From an uncultured Sphingomonadaceae bacterium (GTDB lineage: Bacteria; Pseudomonadota; Alphaproteobacteria; Sphingomonadales; Sphingomonadaceae), in the NCBI GenBank assembly GCA_938016505.1, contig CALLWN010000345.1, positions 1 through 31,697 on the forward strand: DNA of 31,697 nucleotides, read 5' to 3'. Both the position numbers and the translations under genes were made by a program. Below the pieces are notes generated by a model. The model was not told the DNA's origin and made no database searches. It saw only the letters and a list, made by a program, of their open reading frames with translations. Below are positions 11,149 through 22,162 of the stretch, in pieces (the first letter of the stretch is position 1; each line of letters begins with the position of its first letter).

Positions 11149-12928
11149 AGCCTACAAGGTCATCGATCACAGCTACGACGCCATCGTCGTGGGTGCGGGC
11201 GGCTCTGGTCTCCGCGCGACGATGGGGATCGCCGAGTCGGGGCTGAAGACAGCCTGCATCACCAAGGTCTTCCCAACCCGGTCGCACACGGTGGCGGCGC
11301 AGGGCGGGATCGCCGCTGCGCTCGGCAACATGGGGCCGGATCACTGGACCTGGCACATGTATGACACCGTCAAGGGGAGCGACTGGCTCGGAGACCAGGA
11401 CGCGATCGAATATCTGTGCCGCGAAGCTCCCGCCGCGGTCTACGAGCTCGAGCATTATGGTGTCCCGTTCAGCCGCACGCCCGATGGGCGCATCTACCAG
11501 CGCGCCTTCGGTGGCATGACCCAGAACATGGGCGAAGGGCCGGCAGCGCAGCGCACCTGCGCTGCGGCCGACCGCACCGGCCATGCCATGCTGCACGCAC
11601 TCTACCAGCAGAGCCTGAAGCACGACGCCGACTTCTTCATCGAATATTTCGCGATCGATCTCATCATGGTCGGCGGCGAATGCCGCGGCGTGGTGGCGAT
11701 GTGCATGGAAGATGGGTCGATCCACCGGTTCCGGGCCCACGCCGTTGTGCTCGCGACGGGCGGCTATGGCCGGGCCTATTTCTCCGCCACATCGGCCCAC
11801 ACGTCGACCGGGGATGGCGGCGGCATGGTGCTGCGCGCCGGGCTTCCGCTCCAGGACATGGAGTTCGTCCAGTTCCACCCGACCGGGATCTACGGCGCTG
11901 GCGTCCTCATCACCGAGGGCGCGCGCGGGGAGGGGGGCTATCTGACCAATTCCGCTGGCGAGCGGTTCATGGAGCGCTACGCACCTTCGGCGAAGGACCT
12001 CGCCTCGCGCGACGTGGTCTCGCGCTCCATGGCGATGGAAATTCGCGAGGGCAGGGGTGTCGGCAAGGAGGGAGACCATATCTTCCTCCATCTCGACCAT
12101 ATCGACCCGAAGATCCTGGCCGAGCGTCTGCCTGGCATCTCCGAGACGGCCAAGATCTTCGCTGGCGTCGATGTGACCCGCCAGCCGATCCCGGTGGTAC
12201 CGACGGTCCACTACAACATGGGCGGGATCCCGACCAACTACTGGGGTGAGGTGGTGACACTGAAGGACGGCAACCCGGATACCGTGGTGCCTGGCCTCTT
12301 CGCAGTGGGTGAGGCTGCCTGTGTGTCGGTGCACGGTGCCAACCGCCTTGGCTCCAACTCGCTCATCGACCTTGTGGTCTTCGGCCGCGCCGCCGGCCAC
12401 CGGATCGGCGCGACGGTCAAGCCGATGACAGCCCTGCCACCGCTCCCGAAGGATGCAGCGGATTACGCCATCGGCCGGCTCGATGCGCTGCGCCACTCGA
12501 AGGGGGAAGCGCCCACCGCCCAGCTCAGGCTCGCGATGCAGAAAACGATGCAGGCCAACTGCGGCGTGTTCCGTACCCAGGAAATCCTCGACGAGGGGGT
12601 ACGCAAGATCGACGCCGTCTATCAGCAGATGGCAGATATCGGCATCTCCGATCGCAGCCTCGTCTTCAACACCGACCTCGTCGAAGCGCTCGAACTCGAC
12701 AACATGATCGGCCAGGCGGTGGTGACGATGCACTCGGCGCGCAACCGGACCGAGAGCCGGGGGGCGCACATGCGCGAAGACTTTCCCACCCGCGACGACG
12801 AGAAGTGGATGACCCATTCGATCGGCTGGTTCCGCGACGGCAGGGTCACGCTCGATACCCGCCCGGTGCACACCCGCACGCTGACCGACGAGGTCGCCTA
12901 CATCAAGCCCAAGGCACGGGTCTACTGA
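11141..12928 (+). CDS. sdhA: Succinate dehydrogenase flavoprotein subunit
   Basis: Oxidises succinate to fumarate with covalently bound FAD, on the cytoplasmic side of the inner membrane. 595 residues from ATG 11141 (GGAG at 7 nt); a GTG four codons earlier is less likely. Seen: dinucleotide fold VVGAGGSG (16-23), the flavin-linkage His49 in [11 protein letters not shown], the substrate-site segment [47 protein letters not shown], and [19 protein letters not shown] near the C-terminal third. It ends [16 protein letters not shown], as in alphaproteobacterial SdhA. It overlaps sdhD by 8 nt and precedes sdhB by 7 nt. Confidence 0.98.
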   Translation: MAEAYKVIDHSYDAIVVGAGGSGLRATMGIAESGLKTACITKVFPTRSHTVAAQGGIAAALGNMGPDHWTWHMYDTVKGSDWLGDQDAIEYLCREAPAAVYELEHYGVPFSRTPDGRIYQRAFGGMTQNMGEGPAAQRTCAAADRTGHAMLHALYQQSLKHDADFFIEYFAIDLIMVGGECRGVVAMCMEDGSIHRFRAHAVVLATGGYGRAYFSATSAHTSTGDGGGMVLRAGLPLQDMEFVQFHPTGIYGAGVLITEGARGEGGYLTNSAGERFMERYAPSAKDLASRDVVSRSMAMEIREGRGVGKEGDHIFLHLDHIDPKILAERLPGISETAKIFAGVDVTRQPIPVVPTVHYNMGGIPTNYWGEVVTLKDGNPDTVVPGLFAVGEAACVSVHGANRLGSNSLIDLVVFGRAAGHRIGATVKPMTALPPLPKDAADYAIGRLDALRHSKGEAPTAQLRLAMQKTMQANCGVFRTQEILDEGVRKIDAVYQQMADIGISDRSLVFNTDLVEALELDNMIGQAVVTMHSARNRTESRGAHMREDFPTRDDEKWMTHSIGWFRDGRVTLDTRPVHTRTLTDEVAYIKPKARVY

Positions 12929-12935
12929 GGGTTCC

Positions 12936-13718
12936 ATGGCAAAGCTCACCCTTCCTGCGAACAGCCGCATCTCCAGCAGCGGCAAGACCTACCCGGCGCC
13001 CGCGGGCGCGAAGCGGACGCGGACATTCAAGATCTATCGCTGGTCGCCCGATGACGGGCAGAATCCGCGCTTCGATCGCTACACGATCGATCTCGACGAT
13101 TGCGGGCCGATGGTTCTCGATGCCCTCATCAAGATCAAGGGCGAGGTGGACCCGACGCTGACCTTCCGCCGCTCGTGCCGGGAGGGGATTTGCGGCTCGT
13201 GCGCAATGAACATCGATGGTTCGAACACGCTCGCCTGCACCATGGCCATCGAGGACATCAGGGGCGAGGTCACCATTACCCCGCTGCCGCACATGGAAGT
13301 GGTCAAGGACCTCGTGCCCGACATGACGCACTTCTACGCGCAATATGCCAGCATCAAGCCGTGGCTCCAGACCTCAACGCCGGCACCGAACATGAAGGAG
13401 CGGTTGCAGGCCCCTGAAGACAGGGCGAAACTGGATGGTCTTTACGAGTGCATCCTGTGCGCCTGCTGCTCGACCTCCTGCCCGTCCTACTGGTGGAATG
13501 GTGACCGGTTCCTCGGGCCTGCCATCCTGCTTCAGGCCTATCGCTGGCTTGCCGACAGCCGCGACGAGGCGACCGGCGAGCGGCTCGACGCGCTCGAAGA
13601 CCCGTTCCGTCTCTACCGCTGCCACACCATCATGAACTGCGCGACGGTGTGCCCAAAGGGTCTCAACCCGGCCAAGGCAATCGCCGAGATCAAGAAGATG
13701 ATGCTCGAGCGCGCCTGA
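12936..13718 (+). CDS. sdhB: Succinate dehydrogenase iron-sulfur subunit
   Basis: Carries electrons from the flavin to the quinone site. 260 residues with all cluster ligands visible: [2Fe-2S] Cys81, Cys86, Cys89 and Cys101 ([10 protein letters not shown] and NTLAC); [4Fe-4S] and [3Fe-4S] ligands in [16 protein letters not shown] (Cys172, 175, 178, 182) and [17 protein letters not shown] (Cys229, 235, 239 region). [12 protein letters not shown] includes the Trp of the quinone pocket. GAGGG lies just upstream of the ATG. It is the last gene of the sdhCDAB operon; the 71-nt gap downstream holds a promoter-like element for the next gene. Confidence 0.98.
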   Translation: MAKLTLPANSRISSSGKTYPAPAGAKRTRTFKIYRWSPDDGQNPRFDRYTIDLDDCGPMVLDALIKIKGEVDPTLTFRRSCREGICGSCAMNIDGSNTLACTMAIEDIRGEVTITPLPHMEVVKDLVPDMTHFYAQYASIKPWLQTSTPAPNMKERLQAPEDRAKLDGLYECILCACCSTSCPSYWWNGDRFLGPAILLQAYRWLADSRDEATGERLDALEDPFRLYRCHTIMNCATVCPKGLNPAKAIAEIKKMMLERA

Positions 13719-13754
13719 GCAGCTCGCCTGGGCGGTCGGACGCCGGTTGCAGCC

Positions 13755-13783
13755 TTGCGCCGCAACGCGCGCCCGTCTAGCCG
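13755..13783 (+). promoter_or_regulatory. Candidate promoter for the thioesterase gene, leaderless geometry
   Basis: TTGCGC (13755-13760), a 17-nt spacer and TAGCCG (13778-13783) lie between sdhB and the next gene. The -10 ends 6 nt before the ATG at 13790, the same geometry as at 8451. No Shine-Dalgarno-like sequence precedes that ATG, which agrees with a leaderless transcript. Confidence 0.45.
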
Positions 13784-13789
13784 CGCCCC

Positions 13790-14233
13790 ATGCCGGCGAA
13801 ACTGGTGGAAAATGGCCCTTGGGCAGGCTGGAAATGCTGGCACTCCCGGCCCGAGGGGCGCTTCGTCGATCATCTGGGTGATGTCTATTACCGCGAGGTG
13901 GATGGCGGTGTCATTTCGGCGATCGAGACTGCGCGGCGGCACGCCAACGGTCTCGGCTTTCTCCACGGCGGGTTCCTGATGGCCTTCGTCGACGTCGCCA
14001 TGTTCGCGACCATCCGGCACATGCTGGACACGCAGGCAGCCGTCACCCTCCAGTCGTCGACCGACTTTCTCGGGCCCGGCCATGTCGGAAGGGTTCTCGA
14101 GGGGCGCGGCCACATCGTCAAGGAGACTGGCAAGCTCGTCTGGGTCGCGGGCACCCTCACCCAGGATGAGGGCGCGCATGTGGTGGCGCAGTGGCACGGG
14201 ATCCTCCGGAAGGTGCCGCGGTCGCCACGGTGA
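13790..14233 (+). CDS. PaaI-like hotdog-fold acyl-CoA thioesterase
   Basis: 147 residues predicted to hydrolyse acyl-CoA thioesters in the cytoplasm. The hotdog signature is GFLHGGFLMAFVDVAMF (56-72): HGG at 59-61 and Asp68 where PaaI-type enzymes place the catalytic acid. Strands TLQSSTDFLGPGHVGRVLEG and VWVAGTLTQDEGAHVVAQWHG follow. The start ATG lacks a binding site and sits right after a promoter-like -10, suggesting leaderless translation. The stop overlaps the zapE start (GTGA). Substrate unknown; a role in trimming acyl-CoA or succinyl-CoA pools is only a guess from context. Confidence 0.85.
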   Translation: MPAKLVENGPWAGWKCWHSRPEGRFVDHLGDVYYREVDGGVISAIETARRHANGLGFLHGGFLMAFVDVAMFATIRHMLDTQAAVTLQSSTDFLGPGHVGRVLEGRGHIVKETGKLVWVAGTLTQDEGAHVVAQWHGILRKVPRSPR

Positions 14234-15345
14234 CGGGCGTTCTTGCCGCGTACAAGGCCTTGCGCGAGGCGGGCGAGCTTCGCGCCGATCCCGGCCAGGA
14301 GACAGTTGCTGGCCATCTCGACGCGCTTGCCCGGAAGCTCGTTGCACAGCCGCCCGGGCGCATCGCCCGGCTGTTCGGCGCGCGGCCAGTCGAGGCGCGG
14401 GGCGCCTATGTCTGGGGAGGAGTCGGGCGCGGCAAGTCCATGCTGATGGACCTTTTTTTTCGCCATGTCGGAGACGTGGCCAAGCGCCGGACCCATTTCC
14501 ATGCCTTCATGCTCGAGATCCATGCGCGCATCGCGCGCCAGCGGGCCACCGATCCCGGAGACCCGATCCCGCCGGTTGCCCGGGCGATGGCCGCCGAGGC
14601 CCGCCTGCTCTGCCTCGACGAGATGCAGGTGACAAACGTCGCAGACGCGATGATCCTGTCGCGCCTGTTCGAGGGGTTGCTCGCTGCCGGGGTGACGGTG
14701 GTGACCACCTCGAACCGCGCCCCGTCCGACCTCTACCGTGACGGGCTGAACCGCGAACTGTTCCTCCCCTTCATTGCGCTTCTCGAAACCCGGCTCGACG
14801 TGCTCCGGCTTGATGGCCCGGTGGACTATCGTCTCGAGCGGATGGGCGGGCTTCCGGTCTATCATGTGCCGAACGGACCAGAGACGACCGCGGCCATGTC
14901 CGGGCTCTTCTTCCGGCTGACCGACTTTCCGGTGGAAGACCGGGCCCATGTGCCCTCGGCCACGCTCGACTTGCCGTCGGGGCGCACGCTCCATGTTCCG
15001 AAGTCGCTCAAGGGCGTGGCGGTCTTCTCGTTCAGGAAGCTGATCGGGGGTCCGCACGGCAGCGAAGACTATCTTGCCATCGCGCAGGCCTATCACACCG
15101 TTTTCCTGGTCGGCGTGCCGGTCATGGGGCCGGAGCAGCGCAACGCTGCTGCGCGCTTCATCGCCTTTGTCGATGCGCTCTACGACTGGCGGGTCAAGCT
15201 CGTGATGGGGGCCGATGCGCCTCCCGAGGGCCTCTACACGGCGGGCGACGGCAGTTTCGAATTCGCCCGCACCGTCTCCCGGCTCCACGAAATGCAGTCG
15301 GCAGCCTACCTTGCCGAAGGGCACGGCATCCGCGCCATGGCCTGA
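14230..15345 (+). CDS. zapE: ZapE/AFG1-family ATPase
   Basis: P-loop ATPase that in E. coli associates with the division ring and in mitochondria (AFG1) with respiratory-chain quality control. 371 residues from GTG 14230, which overlaps the thioesterase stop; the frame is open 13 codons further, but MTGVLAAYKALREAGEL is the family-like start. Walker A GGVGRGKSMLMD (63-74), RRTHFHAFMLEIHARI, Walker B LLCLDEMQVTNVADAMIL (126-143), and sensor segment TTSNRAPSDLYRDGLNRE. Codons 75-77 (Leu-Phe-Phe) are CTT TTT TTT, an eight-T run that is striking in this GC-rich DNA. zapE next to mdh-sucCD is common in alphaproteobacteria; here an export pair intervenes. Confidence 0.92.
   Translation: MTGVLAAYKALREAGELRADPGQETVAGHLDALARKLVAQPPGRIARLFGARPVEARGAYVWGGVGRGKSMLMDLFFRHVGDVAKRRTHFHAFMLEIHARIARQRATDPGDPIPPVARAMAAEARLLCLDEMQVTNVADAMILSRLFEGLLAAGVTVVTTSNRAPSDLYRDGLNRELFLPFIALLETRLDVLRLDGPVDYRLERMGGLPVYHVPNGPETTAAMSGLFFRLTDFPVEDRAHVPSATLDLPSGRTLHVPKSLKGVAVFSFRKLIGGPHGSEDYLAIAQAYHTVFLVGVPVMGPEQRNAAARFIAFVDALYDWRVKLVMGADAPPEGLYTAGDGSFEFARTVSRLHEMQSAAYLAEGHGIRAMA
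14453..14460 (+). repeat. T8 homopolymer inside zapE, just after Walker A
   Basis: Eight consecutive T encode the end of Leu75 plus Phe76 and Phe77 of ZapE. One added T would lead to about 95 unrelated residues and a stop near 14741, before which Walker A but not Walker B would be made. It is a potential site of transcriptional or replication slippage. Confidence 0.6.
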
Positions 15346-15402
15346 GGCTCCTGACTTTCCGGGGGTTGCGGGGCAGGGCACCGAGGGGCAGGCGCGAACG
15401 CC

Positions 15403-16437
15403 ATGCAACGCACGCTCTTTCCGGTGGTTGTCGGCCTTGTCTTGCTCGTTGCCGCCGCCGCCGGGGCCTGGTGGTGGCTCGAGGGGCGTCACATCCGCAC
15501 AACCGACAATGCCTATGTCGAAGCCGACATCGCCGTCATCGCCCCGCGCGTGGCGGGCTATGTTGCTGAAGTGGCTGTCGAGGACAACCAAGCGGTCAGA
15601 AAGGGTGATGTGCTGGTCCGGATCGCGGATTCGGACTGGCGCGCCGCGGTTGCAAGGGCCGAGGCCGAACTGGAGCGCATGGAGCGCCTTTCGGGCGCGG
15701 CGCGGGCCAATGTGGCGGCGGTGCGGTCCGGCATCGCCGAGAGCGAGGCTGAACTCCGGGCGGCCGAGGCCGAGGCGGTGCGGGCTCGCGCCGACATGGC
15801 GCGCGCCGAGGAGTTGATGACGCGGGGTTTCGCGACGCGGGCTCTGGTCGATGCCCGGCGCGCCGAGCTGGGGGCGGCCGAGGCGCGGGTCGCTGAACGG
15901 CGGGCCGCGCTGGCGGCAGTGCGGGCCAGCCGCCTCGCCGCAACCGACACGGCAGGTGGCGAGGCCGCAGCTGTCTCGGCAGCGCGCGCGGCGCTGGAGT
16001 CGGCACGGGTCGATCTTGCCAACACGGTCATTCGCGCGCCGACCGACGGCATCGTCGGCAACCGGACGGCAAGGGTCGGCCAATATGCCCGCACCGGCCA
16101 GCAGCTGATGGTGGTCGTGCCCGTCGAGGCTGCCTATCTTGTCGCCAATTTCAAGGAAACGCAGGTTGCGGGGATGCGGGTCGGACAGCCGGTCGAAGTC
16201 CGGCTGGATGGCTGGCCCGATACGCGGCTTGCCGGGCGCATCGAATCCTTCGCGCCTGCCACCGGCTCACGCTTCTCGGTCATTCCACCGGAGAATGCGA
16301 CAGGCAATTTCACCCGCGTGGTCCAGCGGGTGCCGGTGAAGATCCGGATCGACCGGCCGCTCCCTGGGGGCGTGCGCCTCGTGCCCGGGCTATCGGCGCG
16401 GGTCCGGGTCGACATGCGCAAGACGGGCGAAGCATGA
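15403..16437 (+). CDS. HlyD/EmrA-family membrane fusion protein
   Basis: Periplasmic adaptor of a drug-export system. 344 residues: N-terminal signal anchor (about 7-26, FPVVVGLVLLVAAAAGAWWWL), then RTTDNAYVEADIAVIAPRVAGYV (32-54), the typical EmrA first half-lipoyl motif. A long Ala/Glu/Arg-rich coiled-coil hairpin follows (about 80-200), then the second half-lipoyl segment LANTVIRAPTDGIVGNRTARVGQYA and a beta-barrel region with VVVPVEAAYLVANFKETQ. Its stop overlaps the next start (ATGA), so adaptor and transporter are coupled. There is no TolC-like outer-membrane partner in the window. The start at 15403 has only a distant GAGGGG. Confidence 0.9.
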   Translation: MQRTLFPVVVGLVLLVAAAAGAWWWLEGRHIRTTDNAYVEADIAVIAPRVAGYVAEVAVEDNQAVRKGDVLVRIADSDWRAAVARAEAELERMERLSGAARANVAAVRSGIAESEAELRAAEAEAVRARADMARAEELMTRGFATRALVDARRAELGAAEARVAERRAALAAVRASRLAATDTAGGEAAAVSAARAALESARVDLANTVIRAPTDGIVGNRTARVGQYARTGQQLMVVVPVEAAYLVANFKETQVAGMRVGQPVEVRLDGWPDTRLAGRIESFAPATGSRFSVIPPENATGNFTRVVQRVPVKIRIDRPLPGGVRLVPGLSARVRVDMRKTGEA

Positions 16438-17978
16438 TGCCCCGCGACGACGGCCTGCCCGAGCCGAGGCTGTTGCTCGCCTTCCTCCTGATGGCGCTCG
16501 GCATGTTCATGGCCATTCTCGACATCCAGATTGTCGCGGCCTCGCTTGGCGAGATTCAGGCCGGACTTTCGGCGAGCGCCGACGAGATCGCCTGGGTGCA
16601 GACCAGCTATCTCGTCGCCGAGGTCATCATGATCCCTCTCTCCGGCTTCCTGGCGAGGGCGCTTTCGATCCGCTGGCTGTTCGTCATCTCCTGCGCGGGC
16701 TTCACGCTGGCGAGCCTCGGGTGCGCGCTTGCGACCACGATCGAGGGCATGGTTGTCGCCCGAACCTTCCAGGGGTTCCTCGGAGGCGCCATGATCCCGA
16801 CCGTCTACGCTGCCTCCTTCATGTTCTTCGGCCGGTCGCGGCAGGCGGCGGTCACGGCGATGACCTCGTTCATCGTGACGCTGGCCCCGACCGTCGGCCC
16901 GGTTCTCGGCGGCTGGATCACCAGCATGCTTTCCTGGGAGTGGCTGTTCCTCGTCAACATCGTGCCCGGAATCATCATCACGCTGGCCGTCGCCCTCCTT
17001 GTCAGGGTGGACCAGCCGGCCTTTGCCCTCCTGCGGCGGATCGACATGCCCGGCCTTCTCGCCCTCAGTCTCGTGTGCGGCGGCCTCGTCTATGTGCTCG
17101 AGGAAGGGACTCGGGCGCAGTGGTTCGACGACTTCTGGATCCGTGCCATGACGGGCGTGGTGATTGCAGCTGCACTCCTGCTCTGGCACCGGGTGAAGAC
17201 CGCCGCAGAGCCCATCATCCGGGTCGAGGCGTTCACCAACCTCAACTTCACTGCCGGCGTGACGCTTGGCGCAATCTTCGGGATTGGGCTCTATGGGCTC
17301 GTCTATCTCTACCCCATGTTCCTTGGCCGGATTGCCGGCATGAATTCCGGGCAGATCGGCGCGACCGTCTGGGTCTCGGGCCTTGCCATGGCGCTCACCG
17401 CGCCGGTGTCTGCGGTGCTCGCCAACCGCTACGATGCCCGACTTGTCGCTTCCAGCGGCTTCCTGCTGCTGGCGGGCTCGACCTGGCTCACCAGTTTCGT
17501 GACGGTCGAGTGGCGCTTCACCGAACTGTTCTGGCCGCAGGTCCTGCGCGGCATGGGGATCATGCTGTGCATCCTCCCCATATCGGTCATGGCCTTCGCA
17601 ACGCTTCCGCAGCATCAGATCAAGGACTCGACCGGGTTCTTCACGCTGTTCCGCAATGTGGGCGGGGCGGTCGGGATCGCGCTCATCAACTCGGTCACGG
17701 CGGCCCGGTTCAATGACCACCAGGCCTGGCTGGCCGAATCCGCGACCAACATCGGCCGCACCGAGATCGCCGACCGGCTCGAGCAGATGGCGGGCTACGC
17801 GATGACCCACGGCCTTGCCGATCCGGAGAATTTCGCCCTGCGCGCGCTGGCGCGCGAGGTGCGCCGCCAGGCGCTCACCATGGCCTATGCCGATGCCTTC
17901 CAGCTTCTGGCCCTCATGTTCCTGGCAGCGGCGTTTGTGCCCCTGTTCCTCTCCCGCCCAGGGACCTTCGCCGACCCG

Positions 17979-17996
<18 letters not shown>
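16434..17996 (+). CDS. DHA2-family MFS drug exporter (EmrB-like)
   Basis: Inner-membrane proton-coupled exporter paired with the HlyD adaptor. 520 residues with about 14 hydrophobic spans. Visible motifs: AILDIQIVAASLGEIQ (about 28-43, the DHA2 motif D1 variant), DEIAWVQTSYLVAEVIMIPLSGFLARALSIRWLF (motif A region, written here in parts: WVQTSYLVAEV and SGFLARALSIRWLF), and TVGPVLGGWITS (motif C of antiporters), followed by WEWLFLVNIVPG. Tandem ATGs at 16434 and 16437 can both serve as start; the first overlaps the HlyD stop. Substrate cannot be told from sequence. The last codons overlap the putative -35 of the mdh promoter. Confidence 0.9.
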
Positions 17997-19000
<1,004 letters not shown>

Positions 19001-19009
19001 GCGCGCGAC

Positions 19010-19993
19010 GTGACCGAAGCCAGCCTCCACCCGCGCACGGACTGGACGCGCGACGAGGTGGCGGGGCTTTTTGCCCTGCCGTTCGCCGACCTGCTGTTCG
19101 AGGCGCAGCGCGTGCATCGTGCCAGCTTCGACCCCAATGCCGTGCAGCTGTCGCAGCTGCTGTCGATCAAGACGGGCGGCTGCCCGGAGAACTGTGGCTA
19201 CTGCGCCCAGTCGTCGGCGTTTGCGACCGGCGTTCCGGCGGGCAAGCTGATGGACCCGGATGCAGTAATTGCAGAGGCCCGGCAGGCGCGCGAGGCAGGG
19301 GCAAGCCGGTTCTGCATGGGTGCGGCCTGGCGCAGCCCGAAGGACCGGGATCTCGCCCGCCTGACCACCATGGTGCGCGGCGTCCGCGCCCTCGGTCTCG
19401 AGACCTGCATGACCCTCGGCATGCTGAGCGCACACCAGGCGGCCGCGCTGGCGGACGCTGGGCTGGACTATTACAATCACAATCTCGACACATCGCCCGA
19501 ACATTACGGCAGCGTTGTCTCCACCAGGACCTACGCGGACCGTCTGGCAACGCTCGCCCATGTGCGCGCAGCCGGCATCCGCGTCTGCTGCGGCGGCGTC
19601 ATCGGCATGGGTGAGAGCCGGGACGACAGGATCGGTCTTCTCACTGCGCTTGCAACCCTTCCGGCTCATCCCGAGAGCGTGCCGATCAACGTGCTGGTGC
19701 CGATTGCCGGCACACCGCTTGGCGACGCCCTGCGCGACGGGCACGTGCCGCCAATCGACGGGATCGAGCTCGCCCGGACGGTCGCCGTTGCCCGCATCAC
19801 CATGCCGCGTGCGATGGTGCGGCTGTCGGCCGGGCGCACGGGCATGAGCGACGAGACCCAGGCCCTCTGCTTTCTGGCAGGCGCGAACTCCATTTTCATG
19901 GGCGACCGGCTGCTCACGGCAAGCAACCCCGGCCTCGACCGCGACCAGCAGCTGTTCGCGCGCCTTGGCCTGCACCCGATGGAGATCGCATGA
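19010..19993 (+). CDS. bioB: Biotin synthase (radical SAM)
   Basis: Inserts sulfur into dethiobiotin to form biotin. 327 residues from GTG 19010. All cluster ligands are visible: [4Fe-4S] Cys58, Cys62 and Cys65 in [14 protein letters not shown]; [2Fe-2S] Cys102 ([11 protein letters not shown]), Cys133 (ETCMTLGML), Cys193 ([12 protein letters not shown]) and the arginine of [10 protein letters not shown] (271-280). [13 protein letters not shown] is the substrate-binding segment. No other bio gene is in the window. It lies between mdh and sucC, and its stop overlaps the sucC start (ATGA), so synthesis is apparently coupled to the TCA-cycle operon. A weak binding site precedes the GTG. Confidence 0.96.
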   Translation: MTEASLHPRTDWTRDEVAGLFALPFADLLFEAQRVHRASFDPNAVQLSQLLSIKTGGCPENCGYCAQSSAFATGVPAGKLMDPDAVIAEARQAREAGASRFCMGAAWRSPKDRDLARLTTMVRGVRALGLETCMTLGMLSAHQAAALADAGLDYYNHNLDTSPEHYGSVVSTRTYADRLATLAHVRAAGIRVCCGGVIGMGESRDDRIGLLTALATLPAHPESVPINVLVPIAGTPLGDALRDGHVPPIDGIELARTVAVARITMPRAMVRLSAGRTGMSDETQALCFLAGANSIFMGDRLLTASNPGLDRDQQLFARLGLHPMEIA

Positions 19994-21183
19994 ACATCCA
20001 TGAATATCAGGCGAAGGAGCTGCTTGCACGCTTCGGGGTTCCGGTGCCGAAGGGCGTTGCGGCCTTCACTGTCGACGAGGCCGCAGCGGCAGTCGATGCG
20101 CTTCCGGGGCCGCTTTACGTGGTGAAGGCGCAGATCCACGCCGGCGGGCGCGGCAAGGGGAAGTTCGTCGAGTTGCCGCCCGAGGCGAAGGGCGGGGTCA
20201 GGCTTGCCCGTTCGCAGGACGAAGTGCGGGCCCATGCGGCCGAGATGCTCGGCAACACGCTGGTGACGGTGCAGACCGGGCCAGCCGGCCGCAAGGTCCA
20301 GCGGCTCTACGTGACCGACGGGGTCGATATCGACCGCGAATTCTACCTCGCCTTCCTGGTCGATCGCGCGTCGGGCCGGATCGCGGCGGTGGTCTCGACC
20401 GAAGGCGGGATGGACATCGAAGCCGTCGCCCACGACACGCCCGAGAAGATCGTGACGCTGACGGTTGATCCGGCGACTGGGTGGCGCCCCCATCATGGGC
20501 GGCGGGTCGCGTCTGCCCTCGGCCTGTCCGGCGATCTGGCGAGGCAAGCAGTCGAGGTTTCCGCGAAACTGTATCAGGCGTTCGTGGACCTCGACGCGAG
20601 CCAGGTCGAGATCAATCCGCTCGCCGTCTCGGGCGACCGGCTGCTCGTGCTCGATGCCAAGATGAACTTCGATTCGAACGCGCTGCCGCGTCACCCCGAG
20701 ATCGTGGCGCTGCGCGACCTCGGCGAGGAGGAGCCGGCCGAAATCGAGGCCTCGAAGCACGATCTCGCCTTCATCAAGCTCGATGGCAACATCGGATGCC
20801 TCGTCAATGGCGCCGGGCTCGCGATGGCAACCATGGACATCATCAAGCTTTCCGGCGGTGAGCCGGCCAACTTCCTCGATGTCGGCGGTGGTGCCAGCAA
20901 GGAGAAGGTGACAGAAGCCTTCAAGCTGATCCTCGCCGATCCCGCAGTCGAGGGCATTCTCGTGAACATCTTCGGCGGGATCATGCGTTGCGACATCATC
21001 GCTGAAGGGATCATCGCGGCCGCACGGGACGTCGATCTCAAGGTCCCGCTGGTCGTCCGCCTCGAGGGCACGAACGTGGACCTGGGCAAGGAGATCCTCG
21101 CGACCTCGGGGCTCGATATCGTCTCGGCCGATGATCTCGGGGATGCCGCGAAGAAGGTTGTCGCTGCGGTCAAGGGGGCCTGA
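19990..21183 (+). CDS. sucC: Succinyl-CoA synthetase beta subunit (ADP-forming)
   Basis: ATP-grasp subunit of succinyl-CoA synthetase, making ATP and succinate from succinyl-CoA. 397 residues: [20 protein letters not shown] start, [15 protein letters not shown] (nucleotide-binding loop, about 44-58), [25 protein letters not shown] written as EINPLAV and DAKMNFD metal ligands, and the C-terminal CoA-ligase half with [30 protein letters not shown] and [13 protein letters not shown]. The ATG overlaps the bioB stop, and sucD follows after 3 nt. Confidence 0.97.
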   Translation: MNIHEYQAKELLARFGVPVPKGVAAFTVDEAAAAVDALPGPLYVVKAQIHAGGRGKGKFVELPPEAKGGVRLARSQDEVRAHAAEMLGNTLVTVQTGPAGRKVQRLYVTDGVDIDREFYLAFLVDRASGRIAAVVSTEGGMDIEAVAHDTPEKIVTLTVDPATGWRPHHGRRVASALGLSGDLARQAVEVSAKLYQAFVDLDASQVEINPLAVSGDRLLVLDAKMNFDSNALPRHPEIVALRDLGEEEPAEIEASKHDLAFIKLDGNIGCLVNGAGLAMATMDIIKLSGGEPANFLDVGGGASKEKVTEAFKLILADPAVEGILVNIFGGIMRCDIIAEGIIAAARDVDLKVPLVVRLEGTNVDLGKEILATSGLDIVSADDLGDAAKKVVAAVKGA

Positions 21184-21186
21184 GCC

Positions 21187-22071
21187 ATGTCCATTCTCGT
21201 CAATCGCGCCACGCGGGTCATCACGCAGGGCTTTACCGGCAGGCAGGGCACCTTTCATTCCGAGCAGGCGCTTGCCTATGGCACGCAGCTTGTGGGTGGC
21301 GTTGCGCCAGGCAAGGGCGGCACCACGCACCTGGGGCTCCCGGTGTTCGAGACGGTCGCTGAAGCCCGCGCTGCGACCGGCGCCGACGCCAGCGCGGTCT
21401 ATGTGCCGCCAATGGGCGCGGCAGATGCAATCCTCGAAGCAATCGCGGCAGAGATCCCGCTCATTGTCTGCATCACCGAGGGGATTCCGGTGCTCGACAT
21501 GGTGCCCGTCAAGCGCGCGCTCCAGGGTTCGAAGTCCCGGCTGATCGGCCCCAACTGCCCGGGGGTGCTCACGCCAGACGAATGCAAGATCGGAATCATG
21601 CCGGGCTCGATCTTTCGCAAGGGTTCGGTCGGGATCGTCTCGCGCTCGGGCACGCTCACATACGAGGCAGTCTTCCAGACGAGCGCGGTCGGGCTTGGCC
21701 AGACAACGGCAGTCGGGATCGGCGGCGACCCGGTCAACGGCACCAACTTCATCGACGTGCTCGAGCTGTTCCTCGCCGACCCCGAGACCCATGCGATCAT
21801 CATGATCGGCGAGATCGGGGGCAGCGCGGAGGAGGAGGCTGCCGCCTTCATCGCCGATGAGGCGCGGCGCGGCCGCGCCAAGCCGATGGTGGGCTTCATC
21901 GCTGGCACAACGGCACCTCCGGGCCGCCGGATGGGCCACGCCGGCGCGATCGTCTCGGGTGGGCAGGGCAAGGCCGAGGACAAGATCGCAGCCATGGAGG
22001 CTGCCGGGATCACGGTTTCGCCAAGCCCCTCCGAACTTGGCCGGACACTGAAGGCGCTTCTCGCCGCATGA
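21187..22071 (+). CDS. sucD: Succinyl-CoA synthetase alpha subunit
   Basis: Binds CoA and carries the phosphohistidine intermediate. 294 residues: [20 protein letters not shown] with the CoA-binding [11 protein letters not shown] (17-27), [22 protein letters not shown] (119-128), and [17 protein letters not shown] with the phosphorylated His251. AAGGGGG lies just before the ATG, within the sucC stop region. The 91-nt gap to sucA is the longest within the suc cluster and contains a promoter-like element. Confidence 0.98.
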   Translation: MSILVNRATRVITQGFTGRQGTFHSEQALAYGTQLVGGVAPGKGGTTHLGLPVFETVAEARAATGADASAVYVPPMGAADAILEAIAAEIPLIVCITEGIPVLDMVPVKRALQGSKSRLIGPNCPGVLTPDECKIGIMPGSIFRKGSVGIVSRSGTLTYEAVFQTSAVGLGQTTAVGIGGDPVNGTNFIDVLELFLADPETHAIIMIGEIGGSAEEEAAAFIADEARRGRAKPMVGFIAGTTAPPGRRMGHAGAIVSGGQGKAEDKIAAMEAAGITVSPSPSELGRTLKALLAA

Positions 22072-22090
22072 CTGCCATGATGGAGCAATT

Positions 22091-22117
22091 GGCCCGCGCG
22101 CGTGGTTGAGCCGGGCC
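22091..22117 (+). repeat. Inverted repeat in the sucD-sucA gap
   Basis: GGCCCG (22091-22096) and CGGGCC (22112-22117) pair around a 15-nt loop, 19 nt after the sucD stop and overlapping the putative sucA -35. No T-run follows. It might attenuate read-through from sucCD, or be incidental in GC-rich DNA. Confidence 0.3.
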
Positions 22118-22134
22118 CTGCGAGGGGCTAGGTT
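22106..22134 (+). promoter_or_regulatory. Candidate internal promoter for sucAB-lpdA
   Basis: TTGAGC (22106-22111), a 17-nt spacer and TAGGTT (22129-22134, within GCTAGGTT) lie in the sucD-sucA gap. Transcription would begin near 22141, leaving a leader of about 22 nt with an AAGG binding site before the ATG at 22163. Confidence 0.5.
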
Positions 22135-22162
22135 CGGGGCCACGCTGTCAAGGCTTTCCCCC

